NCBI RefSeq assembly: GCF_028640845.1
Contig: NC_080542.1
Location: 13,533,901 to 13,597,900, forward strand
Reading direction: 5' to 3'
Length of the DNA stretch: 64,000 nt
DNA from: Ahaetulla prasina
Lineage: Eukaryota > Chordata > Lepidosauria > Squamata > Colubridae
Part shown: positions 36,363 to 48,298 of the stretch, one piece after another
Position numbering within the stretch: position 1 is the stretch's first letter
How the letters are laid out: each line of letters begins with the position of its first letter
Notes under the pieces: generated by a model
Database searches by the model: none
What the model saw: the letters and a program-made list of their open reading frames with translations, nothing else
What the model was told of the DNA's origin: nothing
Translations under genes and position numbers: made by a program

Positions 36363-36597
36363 GCACTTAAAATTATATACTGCTTCACAGTGCTTTTACA
36401 GCCCTCTCTAAGTGGTTTACAGAGTCAGCAGATTTCCCCAACAATCTGGGTCCTCATTTTACCTACCTAGGAAGGATGGAAGGCTGAGTCAACCTTGAGC
36501 CTGGTGAGATTCGATCTGCCTAATTGCAGGCAACTGGCAGGCAGCAGAAGTAGCCTGCAGTACTGCACTCTAACCACTGCGCCACCGTGGCTCAATT
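36363..36597 (-). mobile_element. tRNA-derived SINE (family 2 relative)
   Basis: On the minus strand the head reads GAGCCACGGTGGCGCAGTGG, an A-box-like start, then GATCGAATCTCACCAGG as B box. The middle (CCTTCCATCCTTCC, GACCCAGATTGTTGGGG) matches family 2, but the tail differs (GTAAACCACTTAGAGAGGGC). Confidence 0.75.
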
Positions 36598-37314
36598 ATA
36601 TTAAATCAATTATATTCATTATTTTATTATATTAAATCAATGGAAATATTATAGCGAATACAACAGCTATAAAAACCAAAAGTAGGAAAAGAAGAATTGG
36701 ACATGAAATTAGCATGCTAGATGAAAATCAAGATCCAAAAGAACTTGCCATCCATAAATTATATGGAAATAGAGATGAATGATCTTTTAACCCCGCATTT
36801 CAATTCCTTTTTTAATTTTTGAGAAAGTAATGGTCAGGTGTTCTAATTGAATCAGGGTTAACATGGTAGAAAATGTCCTCCGGAAAATAGATGCCATCTT
36901 GCTTCCTACTACGTTTTTCACAAAATGTTTCAGCAACACTAAACAACTTTTGTAAAAATTATTTAAAATTAAAAGTAACTTCAAATTGCATATATTCTGC
37001 AAGTCCAGCTTGAATAAAATCAAAGGACTATTGGGAAATAAACCATGGATTTTCCAAATGTACCGTATCTCCTTTATGGAAATCTCCTAATAAGGAGATT
37101 AAAATTGCTGTAAGTAAGATTAAAATTGCTGCACTATGTTCAAACTTTGTGTATTATATCATATGTAGTTTTAATTACTTTAACACACTTTCAAATGTTT
37201 TTTTAAAGAACTTTGCAATCTTGAAATGCCATCAGGAAAAGATTTTAAGTGTTGCATTAAATATTGCTAATATCATTTGATATAAATAAATTATTTTTAA
37301 TTCTTGGTATATAG
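36598..37314. other. Gene B intron 4, AT-rich, no element recognised
   Basis: No gene or clear repeat seen apart from short simple stretches. Confidence 0.4.
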
Positions 37315-37510
37315 CAGGGGTGAAATCTACTTACCTTCCTTACCGGTTCGAAAGAGCATGCATCACATGCACAAACACACCCTCTGTGCATGCGCAAAAC
37401 CTTTCTGGGGGTGGGCGGAGCCTCACACCGTGATTGCTACTGGTTCCTCACCAGCCAAGATTGCTACCGGATCGCACGATCCAGTCTGAACTGGGAGCAT
37501 TTCACCCCTG
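37315..37510. mobile_element. hAT-like MITE, 196 bp
   Basis: Ends CAGGGGTGAAATC and, inverted, CAGGGGTGAAATG, flanked by the exact 8-bp repeat GTATATAG (37307-37314 and 37511-37518). Inside: CCGGTTCGAAAGAGCATGC and GCATGCGCA runs. Same family as 59696-60598. Confidence 0.88.
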
Positions 37511-37713
37511 GTATATAGACATTTAAGCCTTTATAGCCTTTGAAAGTCTACAGTATTTCAGTCTTAAATGTTACATCTCAAGTCTTTGAAAACACCTCTA
37601 CAATTTTCAGTCTGACATTTGAAGACAGGATCCATTCAAATCTATAATTCTGAAAGCAAGAGGAAAGCAAGAGTTAAGGAATATGCACCATTCGAAATCT
37701 GAGCAAGAAATAC

Positions 37714-37941
37714 CTGGTTAAACATGGTGGGCCAGGTGATGTCCTGTACAGAAAGGGTAATTAGCTTGTCTGGAGAAGCTGTTGGGTCGATCTTTCCAAC
37801 TTTGACTTTAACAAAGGACTCATTTGGAAAGGTGACCCAATTGATAATGTCAAATCCAGTCTCTAAGTCACCATTTTCATTAAAGGAAATTTTCTGTCCT
37901 GCAGTGTTATTAAATGAGATCATTCTCAAATAGTGATGGAG
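37714..37941 (-). CDS. V2R gene B exon 4
   Basis: 228 bp, acceptor AG at 37943-37942, donor GTATT after 37714, phase 0 at both ends. It opens LHHYLRMISFNNTAG and ends ITWPTMFNQ. It carries the [15 protein letters not shown] block shared with gene A and completes the ligand-binding domain. Confidence 0.94.
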
Positions 37942-37982
37942 CTAAACAGAAGCAGAGGTTGACAATTAATAGGGAAGGAAGC

Positions 37983-38277
37983 AATGGTGAAATTCAATTT
38001 TTTTTACTACTGGTTCTGTGGGCATGGCTTGGTGGGCATGGTGTGCTTGGTGGGCGTGGCTTGGTGGGTGTGGCAGGGGAAGGATACTGTAAAATCTCCA
38101 TTCCCACCCCACTCCTGGGGGAAGGATATTGCAAAATCTCCAACCCCACCCTACTCTGGGGCCAGCCAGAGATGGTATTTGCCAGTTCCCCAAACTACTC
38201 AAAATTTCTGCTACCAGTTCTCTGAACTACTTAACATTTCCACTACCAGTTCTCCAGAACCTGGTGGATTTCACCCC
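37983..38277. mobile_element. hAT-like MITE relative
   Basis: Ends AATGGTGAAATTC and GGATTTCACCCCA, with ACTGGTTCTGTGGGC and repeated TTGGTGGGCRTGG inside. Similar to 37315-37510. The target duplication is blurred by the adjoining GGAA repeat. Confidence 0.55.
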
Positions 38278-38548
38278 AGAAAGGAAGGAAGGAAGGAAGG
38301 AAGGAAGGAAGGAAGGAAGGAAGGAAGGAAGGAAGGTAGGTAGGTTAAAATGTTAAAATTTGTAAAAGTAAATATTTATAATAATACACTGAAAACTGCC
38401 AATAATATCTTCTCTTCCAAGAAATAAAGAAATAAAGACTGAAAGAACGAATGAACAAAAGGAGGGAGGGAGGGAGGGAGGGAGGGAGGGAAGGAAGGAA
38501 GGAAGGAAGGAAGGAAGGAAGGAAGGAAGGAAGGAAGGAAGGAAGGAA
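38278..38548. repeat. Two purine-rich microsatellites (GGAA)n and (GGGA)n(GGAA)n
   Basis: First at 38278-38336, second at 38459-38548, with about 120 bp of intron between. In intron 3 of gene B. Confidence 0.93.
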
Positions 38549-38770
38549 GATAAAGCTTCTTCTTAATGCTTTCCTCCTTAGAATTGTTGTAGCATTGTTA
38601 TCTATTCACAAATACACAGATTCCTCCAAGTCCTGAAAGGTTGAGAAAAGTGGAGTGACAGGAGACTTAAAACCATCACTCCGGCATTCTCATTTGCTAT
38701 ACCCACACTAGTACAGCTCACTGCCTTAGAGACAAGAGCAATGGGAAATGTTCATTCACTCTCTTATTAC

Positions 38771-39631
38771 CTGCCATGCTTTTTGAATAAAAAATGTTGG
38801 TCTCTCCACTTCTGCCCTTGTTCTGTATTTGGGCTTGGGGGAAAGCATGGCTTGTAAAGCATGTGCCACACCATAGACTGCATTATAGATGCTGTAACTC
38901 TGTCCAGTCATGGTGGTGTCAAACACAGACTTGGGAAGATGTTTGAGCTTCTCTTCTCCAGTGCACAGCTTCCCAGCGTCTTCATCTAACTTATTGTTAG
39001 GAAAAGAACATTCAAAAACCTGTTCCCAGAACACTTTCATTAAATGGTCTTGCCTTTCTGAAGTTGGATTTCTCGTCCGAAGGAATTTATTGAATCCAGA
39101 GATCTCCTTGGAAGAAATTGCAAATGATAAAACACCGTGGAAAAAGTCTATAGCACACACCCTTTGAAAGGGGAGGGATGTATACTCCATCTGGCCTGGC
39201 ATTATCCAAACTTTGTCTTTTCTCTTGACCGGCATCTCTTCAAATACTGGGAAATAGGGCAGCATTCTAAAAATCACAGTGACCTGGTTTTCACAATATA
39301 GGATGATAACATTGGCTGTGCTATTCATGATAATAACGTACATTTGAGTAAAATCTTTAAATGCACCACCAATATTATTAGAAAATGTTTCTTTGGCCAT
39401 CTGTTCCATGAAGTCAAAGCAGATACCTTTTTGGGGAAACAAAGTAATAGCCTTTTGCATGAATCTCTCTCCATTTTCATTACGTTGGACAATCAGTCCA
39501 ACCCATGTCCACCTTAAGTACAACAGCAATTGGAGAATACCCATAATCTGTTGGTCACCATTTGGGAAAAAACGATGCAAAAAAGCAGTTTTTATCTCAT
39601 CCTCTATCACTGGAGAAGATCCATATATTAG
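38771..39631 (-). CDS. V2R gene B exon 3: main ligand-binding domain
   Basis: 861 bp, acceptor AG at 39633-39632, donor GTAAT after 38771, phase 0 at both ends. It opens LIYGSSPVIEDE and ends QKAWQ. V2R blocks: FFPNGDQQIMGILQLLLYLR, GICFDFMEQM, and MTGQSYSIYNAVYGVAHALQ. Fully open. It forms most of the Venus-flytrap domain. It has the same length as in gene A but is clearly diverged, as expected if the two receptors detect different ligands (inference). Confidence 0.95.
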
Positions 39632-39786
39632 CTAAATATAGAAGAAAAAAAAAGGAACATGGTTTTCCAAACTGAAATAGTTGTTATCTTTGGAAAATCT
39701 ATTATTAATTCATAGTCATCCGTCGTTACCAAGATCTAATCATGTTTTTAAAAAATGATGTACAGAATTTTTATTCAAGAGCTGTA

Positions 39787-40166
39787 TGTCAACGTATCCC
39801 TGGCCTGCTCTCGAGTTGCCAAAGGCCAGGGGGAATGAGAAACTGGCAAAATGGCACAGCATCCAAAAACAGATTCACACTTCACACTTATCTCTCTCAA
39901 GGCTGTATCCCAGGGTTACCTACAGCAGCCAAAGGGGAGTGACCTCTACAACCCGTGAAATTCCTCCACTGGCGAATGTGATTAATGACACACCCTGAGA
40001 GGGGGAGGGGGAAATAGGGTCATAATTGGAGCATAAATTACGTAGGGTCAGAGCTGGCTTCACTTGGGAACTTGCCGACATGAAGCTCCTAATAAATAAC
40101 TGGATTTTTTTTGAAGCTTGGCTGGAGACTCATGATTTAATCAGGCCATCTGTTGGAACCCTGACA
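39787..40166 (+). mobile_element. LTR-like repeat, 380 bp
   Basis: Ends TGTCAACG and CCCTGACA are inverted in the LTR manner. AATAAATAA lies near 40092-40100. No clear target duplication. A truncated copy is at 5077-5262. Confidence 0.55.
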
Positions 40167-40239
40167 ATGTTAGGAGAAGTGCAAAAACTGGAGAACTCAG
40201 AAATGTTTTAATTCAGGAAATATTTTATTAAAAATGGAC

Positions 40240-40917
40240 CACAAAATTTAAGTGTTAAAGCTACTTGGTTCTTATTAAAGAAGGAAACAGACTTGTAAGA
40301 ATATTAAGGCCTTTTGGATAAAAATTTGGTGGATTTTACAAAATGTTCTGAAAAAGAAGATAAAGTTTCTGCCGCAATTTTTTCTGCTGGGAATTATTAC
40401 AAACTCCACAGTAATTGAGACTAAACTGATTCTAAGTCTAGTAACAGTGGCATGATTACTGATAGGACAGTATTGGAAGAAAAAAGAAGTACCCACAATA
40501 GAAGAATAGATATTGAAAGTTGCCAATTTGGCTGAGATGGCAAAAATCTCAGCCTTTTTGAAAGACAATACGCAAGAAAGATACTTAAATGAATGGAAAA
40601 AATGGATTGACTATATCCAAAACAGATATCAGACTAAGAGATATCAGATTGCCTTTGAATGATTAGGATGTATTATTTCTGATTGTTTAGGGGGAGGTTA
40701 GGAATTGATGAGAATTGTAGGAGTATAATTGAGTTAGGAGGGGAAAATTTTTAGCATATGTTTGTTTTATTTTTAACTATGCCTTGTGTTTGTTCCCAGA
40801 AGTTGGGGGGGAGGGGGGAGGGGGGGTTGTGAAGGGAGGGGGTGGGGGTGGGGAAGAGGGGGGAAGGGAGGAAAAAAGCTTTGTAAAACTTTTTCAATTA
40901 AAAAAAAGAAGGAAATA
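40240..40917 (+). mobile_element. L1 LINE 3' end
   Basis: C-terminal frame remnants (VANLAEMAKISAFLKD-like, then EWKKWIDYIQNRYQ) precede a very G-rich 3' UTR at 40803-40873 and a poly-A-like end. Same family as 42655-43132. Confidence 0.8.
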
Positions 40918-41485
40918 CATCCTAGTATTTTGCTAGTTTCTCTTCATAGGAAACAGCAGAAAAATTGAAGAAATGAAGTTATGGTGAGATGTAATAAGAT
41001 AAACAATGCAAGAATATTGTTTTGTATTCAATATATACACAGCCCCTCCTCCTGTATTTTTTTTGTTTTTTTAGTTCTCACATCATAATCTTTATGTATC
41101 CTGATACGGATATATACCAATATGCATGCAAATAGCGATATAGATTGCTATAACTGGAAGGACACTACACTGAATCTTCACAGTGAATGAATTTCCTCCT
41201 TTTCATTCCAATTATTTCACATTCTGGTAATATATCTGACTCTTACTTTCCAGGTTATGTTATCTGAATCCCAAGCAAGCACACTGTGAATCAAATATTT
41301 TCCCTTAACATTTTCAAACAGGAGCATAGAATGCGAAATTTCACAGCAACAAACATTGTGTGACGTAAAATATTCAGATGCTAAATCTTTGGATCATTTT
41401 TCCCATTTTCAATATTTGGCAGAGGCAAAAATAGTGTCTTACACATTAAAGAGACTTAAGACGCTAATTTCAGGCAGCAAATGTC
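40918..41485. other. Gene B intron 2, no feature seen
   Basis: AT-rich unique-looking sequence without recognisable genes or repeats. Confidence 0.4.
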
Positions 41486-41657
41486 GAAGAAGAAGAAGAA
41501 GAAGAAGAAGAAGAAGAAGAAGAAGAAGAAGAAGAAGAAGAAGAAGAAGAAGAAGAAGAAGAAGAAGAAGAAGAAGAAGAAGAGGAGGAGGAGGAGGAGG
41601 AGGAGGAGGAGGAGGAGGAGGAGGAGGAGGAGGAGGAGGAGGAGGAGGAGGAGGAGG
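41486..41657. repeat. Compound microsatellite (GAA)n(GGA)n
   Basis: About 32 GAA units then about 25 GGA units. The long basic and glycine or proline frames over it are artefacts. A polypurine strand of this length can form triplex DNA. Confidence 0.96.
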
Positions 41658-41931
41658 GGTGGGGGGAGAAACCATAATATTCTGATAAGGTTTGCTAAAT
41701 ACCAACAATCATTGGCAAGAATATCTAATAAACAATGTACTAAGTTAACTAGCTATTTGTTTTTCAGTTCTGCTCTTTTTCTTAACTGCCTATGTGCTTT
41801 TCACAAACCAGCAAAATAGCTGTGTTTTGATGTGGCATAAAGGAATTAATGATAACTTCATACAACATTTTGCCTCTATGCAGTTTTGTTCTGTTTATTT
41901 TTTGTTATTTGAATTACTATGCATTCATGGA

Positions 41932-41999
41932 GAGGGAGGGAGGGAGGAAGTGGGCAGGCAGGAAGGAGAGGGAGGGAGGGAGGGAGGGAGGAAGGAAGG
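41932..41999. repeat. Microsatellite (GGGA)n/(GGAA)n
   Basis: Imperfect purine tetranucleotides in intron 2 of gene B. Confidence 0.85.
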
Positions 42000-42328
42000 T
42001 TATTCTGCAATATAAAACTCAAGATAACTATTCCCAAATAATAATATAATAAATGAACTTTGATTAGGTCCATGATTCCTTAATATTATTATTACAATAG
42101 AGTTAAAAAATGTGCTGATGAAAATGTACTGGCATTTTTTATCCTGTCTATTAAATAAGTCAAGAAATCATGGTATATTAATTGGTTTGGTATTAATCGG
42201 TATTAATTCAAATTAAGGAGTAAATCAAATACAGTATCTAAAAATAACCATACTAAATAACCATACTATATAGAACATATTTTGTTCATCTCTATTTGGA
42301 TTGCCCCTTTATTTCCAAATCACAAAAT

Positions 42329-42330
<2 letters not shown>

Positions 42331-42381
<51 letters not shown>

Positions 42382-42405
42382 ATAATAATAATAATAATAA
42401 TTATA

Positions 42406-42482
<77 letters not shown>
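42331..42482. repeat. Compound microsatellite (AC)n(ATA)n(TTA)n
   Basis: AC at 42331-42379, ATA to about 42403, TTA at 42411-42482. It adjoins an L2 tail. Confidence 0.95.
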
Positions 42483-42540
42483 TAATTTTTATACCGCCCT
42501 TCTCCTGAAGGATTCAGGGCGGTTAACAGCCAGATAAAAT
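42483..42540 (-). mobile_element. L2 LINE 3' tail scrap
   Basis: TTTTTATACCGCCCTTCTCC and TTCAGGGCGGTTAACAGCC match the L2 tail reversed; the (TTA)n next to it is its microsatellite end. Confidence 0.75.
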
Positions 42541-42654
42541 ATAAAAGAATTACTTGATGGTTTCTTGTTGCTTTATAAATCTAGGTTTGTAAATGTAACA
42601 GAGGAGTTTGTGGGGAAAGCAACTATAACCTTACATTAAAAGTTAACAAGACTA

Positions 42655-43132
42655 CTTGATAGGAGACTACTGATAGGACAATACTGGAAGAAAAAAGAGT
42701 TACCTACAATAGAAGAATGGATATTGAAAGTTGCTAATTTGGCTGAGATGGCTAAAATCTCAGCCTTTTTGAAAGACACTACACAAGAAAAATATCTAAC
42801 TGAATGGAAAAATGGATTGGATATACGCAAAATAGATCTCAGATTAAGAGATTTCAGATTGCTTTTGAATGATTCGGATGTATTTATCTTTGATTTGTAT
42901 GGGGGAAGTTAGGATTTGAGAAGAAAGGGAGGATTATAATTTGTGTTAGGGAAAATTTAGCGAATGATTGTTTTTTCTTTCGAATTATACCTTGTGTTTG
43001 TCCTGGGAAGTTGGGGTGGGGAGGGAGGAGGGTGGTTTTGGAGGGAGGGGGAGGGGATGGAGGGGGGGAGGGGGGAAAGAAAGGGGGAGTGAAAATTTTT
43101 GTAAAAACTTTTTCAATAAAAAAACAGTTAAC
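42655..43132 (+). mobile_element. L1 LINE 3' end
   Basis: Frame VANLAEMAKISAFLKDTTQE, then EWKNGLDIRKI. It is followed by a G-rich 3' UTR (43007-43090) and AATAAAAAAA. Close to the copy at 40240-40917. Confidence 0.82.
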
Positions 43133-43394
43133 ATTTATATTCTTGATTGGGGTTTCCTGATCTGGACTACCTAAAAGGATTGGCATCAATTTTGCCAGCC
43201 TAGAAGTGTTTCTCCCTGTCCCAGTTGCCTTTGCATTCCAGAGGTTGAGGAAGGTATCAATTCTGAAATGCTTTCTCAAATTACTCTTCTGGTTTGGGCT
43301 CAAATTTATTTTATTACACTATAGGTTGCATTTCTTCCTCTTCTCTCAAGCTTACTCTCACAGCCCGTTGGATTTATTCAAGAAGAAATCTCAC

Positions 43395-43686
43395 CTGGGG
43401 CATCTTGTAGACATTCAAAATGTTGGCTATGAAGGGACAGATGTGAGAGGTAGGTCCCATAATGACAGATACTGCCCAGTCCTTGGTATCACACTTATAA
43501 TTAGGGATGAATCTGCCCCGTGTTGAGAGGAGCTCCATTGAAGCTAAGTAGGTCCATCTCGCCATGAAGTAACTGTTAGAGATGTGCATACCCAGAGTCA
43601 CATTGGGTAAAATGTGGTTGTTTTCATTGATCTCCTTTACAGCAAAAATCAAGGCCAGAATATGTTGATAGTTCTGTAGGAAAAAT
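43395..43686 (-). CDS. V2R gene B exon 2
   Basis: 292 bp, acceptor AG at 43688-43687 after TCATTGC, donor GTGAG after 43395. It starts in phase 2 (one base finishes a codon) and ends in phase 0, as exons 1 and 3 require. Sequence: [29 protein letters not shown] and [15 protein letters not shown] are standard V2R blocks of the first ligand-binding lobe. No equivalent is visible for gene A. Confidence 0.94.
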
Positions 43687-43756
43687 CTGCAATGAGAGAG
43701 AGATATCTAAATCATATTTCATTTCCTAAAGAGTATGACATTACATATACTTAGAT

Positions 43757-44068
43757 GTGGTGGCTCAGTGGCTAAGACACTGAGCTTGTCGATCGAAAGG
43801 TTGGCAGTTCAGCGGTTTGAATCCCTAGTGCCACATAACGGGGTGAGTTCTCATTACTTGTCCCAGCTTCTGCCAACCTAGCAGTTCAAAAGCATGTAAA
43901 AATGTAAGTAGAAAAATAGGGACCACCTTTAGTGGGAAGGTAACAGTGTTCCTTGCGACTTTGGCATTTAGTCATGCTGGCCATATGACCACGGAGACGT
44001 CTTCAGACAGCGCTGGCACTTTGGCTTTGAAATGGAGATGTGCAAGGGGAACCTTTACCTTTTTATAC
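43757..44068 (+). mobile_element. tRNA-derived SINE (family 1), full-length
   Basis: Head GTGGTGGCTCAGTGGCTAAG with an A box (TGGCTCAGTGG) and a B box (GGTTTGAATCC), then CCCAGCTTCTGCCAACCTAG, ACCACGGAGACGTCTTCAG and the end GGGGAACCTTTACC. The tRNA part has internal polymerase III promoter boxes but is not a tRNA gene. Confidence 0.88.
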
Positions 44069-44461
44069 TTTATTTATAATTCAACTAAACACTACACAGA
44101 AAACCTGATTGTATAGTACCATTCAGGAAATCATGTAAAATTCCTTAGCGCTCAGAAACTGTTTCCATTGCTACAGATGCAGTGAATTGTATGAATAATT
44201 TGTAAATTGCACGGCCACCAAATGTATAACATTCTAATGGAAGAATATGAAATATAATGAAATATTTGTATAATAATTGAAATAGTCTGCAAAAACAATA
44301 ATTCAGAGCAACAGTAATTCAGAGGGAAAATGTTCTTGGGAAAAACATAAAAGTATAATTTTTCAGTGTATGAAGGCGGCTGCTATGATTCTTTCAATGA
44401 TTATAAACAATGTTCAGTAGGAAACAGATGAATTGCTCAAAGGAACATTACCAATTATTAA

Positions 44462-44462
<1 letters not shown>

Positions 44463-44511
<49 letters not shown>
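44463..44511. repeat. (AC)n microsatellite
   Basis: About 24 CA units in intron 1 of gene B. Confidence 0.97.
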
Positions 44512-44519
44512 GATACTGA

Positions 44520-44955
44520 GACTAGAAAGAGTACAGAGAAGATGGAGGCTAAATGAAGAATAGTTGTAGAAATTGGTTATGTCTAGTTTAATGAACCAAA
44601 AGACTAGGGGTGACACGATAGTAGTGTTCAAATATCTCAGGGGCTGCCACAAAGAAGAGGGAGTCAACCTATTCTCCAAAACATTTGAAGGCAGAACAAG
44701 AAGTAATGGATGGAAACTCATCAAGGAGAGAAGCAACCTAGAACTATGGAGAAATTTCCTGACAGTGAGAAAAATTAATCAGTGGAACGACTTCCCTTCA
44801 GAAGTTGTGGGTGCTCCATCACTGGAGATTTGAAGAAGAGATTGGACAACCAATTGTCTGAAATGGTAAAGGGATGTTTTGTTTTTTTGCCTGAACAGAG
44901 GGTTGGACTAGAAGACCTCCAAGGTCCCCTCCAAGTCTGTTATTCTGTCAATAAT
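44520..44955 (+). mobile_element. CR1 LINE 3' end
   Basis: Decayed frame GCHKEEGVNLFSKTFEGRTR, then [14 protein letters not shown] and NFLTVRKINQWNDFP, ending with GGTTGGACTAGAAGACCTCC. Truncated at its 5' end. Confidence 0.85.
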
Positions 44956-45069
44956 CATATTGTCACCTGTAAGACACACTTCTAGTTCTGTATCTTTAGC
45001 TTTTCCACCTTTCTCTGTGGTGTTTTTTCCCCCTTTTGAGAGTTTGTGTATTAAGAATCTAAGTACATA

Positions 45070-45902
45070 CTAGGACATTATCTTACAGATGACCCCATTC
45101 CCGTTAAAGACCTCGGAGTTTTCATGTCAAATGATCTAAGTGCCAAAGCCTACTGTAACTACATAGCAAAAAAAGCTCTAAGAGTTGTAAACCTAATCTT
45201 GCGTAGCTTGTTTTCCAAAAACACCACACTACTAACCAGAGCATATAAAACATTTGCTAGACCAATTCTAGAATACAGCTCGCCTGTTTGGAACCCTCAC
45301 CACATCTCTGACATCAATACAATTGAACGTGTCCAGAAATATTTTACAAGAAGAGTTCTCCATTCCTCTGAAAACAACAAAATACCTTATCCCACCAGAC
45401 TTGAAATCCTAGGCTTAGAAAACTTGGAACTCCGTCGCCTACGACAAGACCTAAGTTTAACTCACAGAATCTTCTATTGTAATGTCCTTCCTGTTAAAGA
45501 CTACTTCAGCTTCAATTGCAATAATACTAGAGCAACTAATAGATTTAAACTTAATGTCAACCGCTTTAATCTAGATTGCAGAAAATATGACTTCTGTAAC
45601 AGAATCATCAGTGCTTGGAATACTTTACCTGACTCTGCGATCTCTTCCCATAATCCTAAAATCTTCAACCATAAACTGCCTACTATTGACCTCACCCCAT
45701 TCCTAAGGGGACCATAAGGGGCGTGCATAAGCGCACAAAACGTGCCTACCGTTCCTGTCCTATTGTTTTTCTTTTCTTCTTCCTATATACATATATGCTT
45801 ATACCTCCTTATATTTACCCATATATGTGTTTATATATTATATAATCTTTTTGTATGATACCTACATATATTGTTATGACAAAATAAATAAATAAATAAA
45901 TA
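45070..45902 (+). mobile_element. CR1-group LINE 3' end, intact C-terminal frame
   Basis: The frame from 45124 to 45717 is open (KDLGVF before it, then MSNDLSAKAYCNYIAKKALR, FARPILEYSSPVWN, LTPFLRGP), followed by the family 3' UTR (GGGGCGTGCATAAG) and (AAAT)n. The reverse-transcriptase core is missing. It is the best preserved end of this family here. Confidence 0.87.
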
Positions 45903-46069
45903 AGAATCTGTTCTGAAGCATGCTTGAGAGCAAATGCTGTATATAAATCTTTCTCTTTGATCATAATAGACCTTCAGAGGGCTCACTTACTTAGGAAAAG
46001 AAATAACTGTTTCATTAGGATAGACAGACCCTACATTTTTGCTCCATGCTTTGCTGAAGCACCTGTTTA

Positions 46070-46500
46070 GAATAGAGGGTTGGACTAGAAGACCTCCAAG
46101 GTACCCTCCAAGTCTGATATTCTGTCAGACTGTTCAGATTGGACACAAGAACAGTTTTTTTTCCCCAAATGCCATCACTCTGTTAAACAAATAATTCCCT
46201 CAACACTGTCAAACTATTCACTAAGGCTGCATTACTATTACTATTAATCTTCTCATCGTTCCTGTCACCCATCTCCTCCCACCTATGACTGCATGATTGT
46301 AACTTTCTTGCTTGTATCTTTACAATTTATATTGATATTGTTTCCTGATTGCTTATTTGTTCCCTATGATTAAGTGTTGTACCTTATGATTCTTGATGAA
46401 TGTATCTTGTCTTTTTACGCACACTGACAGCATAGGCACCAAAGACAAATTCCTTGCGTGTCCAATCACACTTGGCCAATAAAGAATTCCATTCTGTTCT
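46070..46500 (+). mobile_element. CR1 3' scrap followed by the ATTCT-type LINE end
   Basis: 46070-46135 matches the CR1 end (GGGTTGGACTAGAAGACCTC). From 46138 the sequence matches the 3' UTR of 15611-16275 up to TTGGCCAATAAAGAATTCC, with hardly any pentanucleotide tail. Confidence 0.7.
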
Positions 46501-46871
46501 AAATTCAAAGAACTATATAGCACCATTGTTTCCTAATATTCAGTGCAACCATTCAATCATGAAATGGTGACATTAAATTGGCAAAAAACAAACAGTGATT
46601 CGATAGACAAGCATCCCATGGTGAGTAAGTAAATGAGAAAAGCTCAATATGGAATTTTAATAGAAACACCTAGGTGAGATTTTTCATAAGAGATTTGTAT
46701 CTCTATGTATGTATTTATTGGATAGCAATATATAGTAGAATGAAGGAACTAACTGGCAAAAAAACCCAGCAGAAATAATTTGTGCTGCAATAATTAGTTC
46801 CATCCAGACATTGTATTAGGAAAAGATATCTGATTTGAGATATGCTACAGTTAAGAAGAGTAAGCCTTTAC

Positions 46872-47092
46872 ATGAGCTCATCAACCAGTTCTTCAGAGGG
46901 ATGCCTTCTGAAATGCACTGGATCAGATATCATGTAGAACTGAGAGAGTATCCCAGCCATTATGAAATCGCCTGACAAAAAATACTTGTGCTTGATAAGG
47001 GGAGATTTCCCCACTGCACATACATTAATCTGAGGAGTAAGGCATGTAAGCCCTGGCAGTAACACTGCCATTGTTGCAATGAAAAATACCAT
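46872..47092 (-). CDS. V2R gene B exon 1: signal peptide and N-terminus
   Basis: I start at ATG 47092-47090: A at -3 and G at +4 fit a good context, and MVFFIATMAVLLPGLTC is a clean signal peptide. An upstream in-frame ATG (47137) would add 15 residues before it and is less likely. The exon ends in phase 2 at 46872 before GTAAAG. It contains SGDFIMAGILSQFYMI and HPSEELVDEL, typical of V2R exon 1. Confidence 0.9.
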
Positions 47093-47966
47093 CTTCTTTG
47101 AGAATACCTGCGCATGAACCAGTTCTGACTTCAGCAATGAAACATGACAAAAAGTAACCCCCCTCGCTAATTAGATTAGCTTCCATATATATATCCTTTC
47201 TCAAAGAGAAGATTGTTACATTTCTAGCTCTGGTCCCACAGTTAATAACACCTTTCAATCTTGACCTGTTCTTTTGAGGTTATCCCTTGGGCATCCCCAA
47301 GGATTTGAGAAGAAGCTCTATAACTAAGAGTCCCTAGGTAGTTCTAGGGGAAATCAGTGGATGTGCCATGAATCTTGTTGGAGTCTTTGAGGGTTATTTT
47401 ATTTGCAATTTAATTATTTGATGACATTTGTTTTTAACCTTCCTTAATGGTCTGCTAGCTGCTCAGAGTCCTTTGGGATGGGCACCATGTATAGGGCCAA
47501 GTAAATAAGGGGGAAAAAAAGAAACATCATTGGAGACAAGTTACATTTACAATGGGAATCAATTTCAGAACAGAAAGTGCTAAAATCTACCAGAACCATA
47601 TTTTTAACATTATATTTTCTGCAAAGTAAAAATATCGCTTGCTTCTTTTTTTGTCATTTCAAATGCTTTTGGTCCATATCCTCAGGACCTTATAGTGACA
47701 TGATGTGGGCCATAATTTCCTGGCTTGGTGACTGACATGAGCCTCCTCTGATAAGACTAATCAACTTGCTTGCCATTTTATATTATAAAGTGCAATTTGT
47801 ATTGTTCTAAATACACACATGTCACTATGTTTTGCATCAGCTGAAGTTTCTGGATATATTTCAAGGGCACATGTAAAGCACGTTACAATAACCTAATCAG
47901 AAAATAACTACAACATCAGCGACCATGAGTGGAATCTCCCATTTAGGAATGAGCACAATTGGCATA
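47093..47966. other. 5' flank of V2R gene B
   Basis: No clear TATA box or element that I can defend as the promoter. A degenerate L2-tail-like patch (CAGAGTCCTTTGGGATGGGC) lies at about 47464-47483. Confidence 0.35.
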
Positions 47967-48012
47967 CAGTAGGACAGTGATGGCTAACCATTTTGGAGAA
48001 CCATGTTCTCTC

Positions 48013-48298
48013 TTGGAAGCTTTTTGTAACCTGCCTCCACTCCTCTTCTGTCTGGCATATTAACCACCATGTTCCATTGCCCACTCCTTGAGAAAAAATT
48101 CTGGACTGTGATTCATGAACAAGTGCATTGGCTTCTTCTTTCTCTCTTAAGATGTTCTCCACCATTTTTTTTTCGTTTTGGAGGTCGCCCCCGTTTTTTT
48201 ACCACCTGTCCAGTAATGTCTGGAATATTTTTGTGTATCCCACATTCCCTGTCAGTTATTAGGTCTCCATTTGGTTTCACAGGTTCCTCTTTGTACAT
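48013..48298 (-). pseudogene. Coding-like fragment with AT-hook motif
   Basis: On the minus strand the frame VKPNGDLITDRECG leads to KKRGRPPKRKKNGG, an AT-hook DNA-binding motif. After one frameshift near 48140 it continues EEANALVHESQSRIF and GTWWLICQTEEEWRQVTKSF. It looks like a piece of a chromatin protein captured or retrocopied; the parent gene is not recognised. It is broken and has no start of its own. Confidence 0.45.

Noticed and set aside
41356..41819. Poly-arginine/glycine, poly-lysine/arginine and poly-proline/leucine frames
   Set aside because: All come from the (GAA)n(GGA)n microsatellite.
43757..44068. tRNA gene
   Set aside because: A and B boxes are present, but they form the head of a SINE with a body and tail shared by other copies; no intact tRNA fold is evident.
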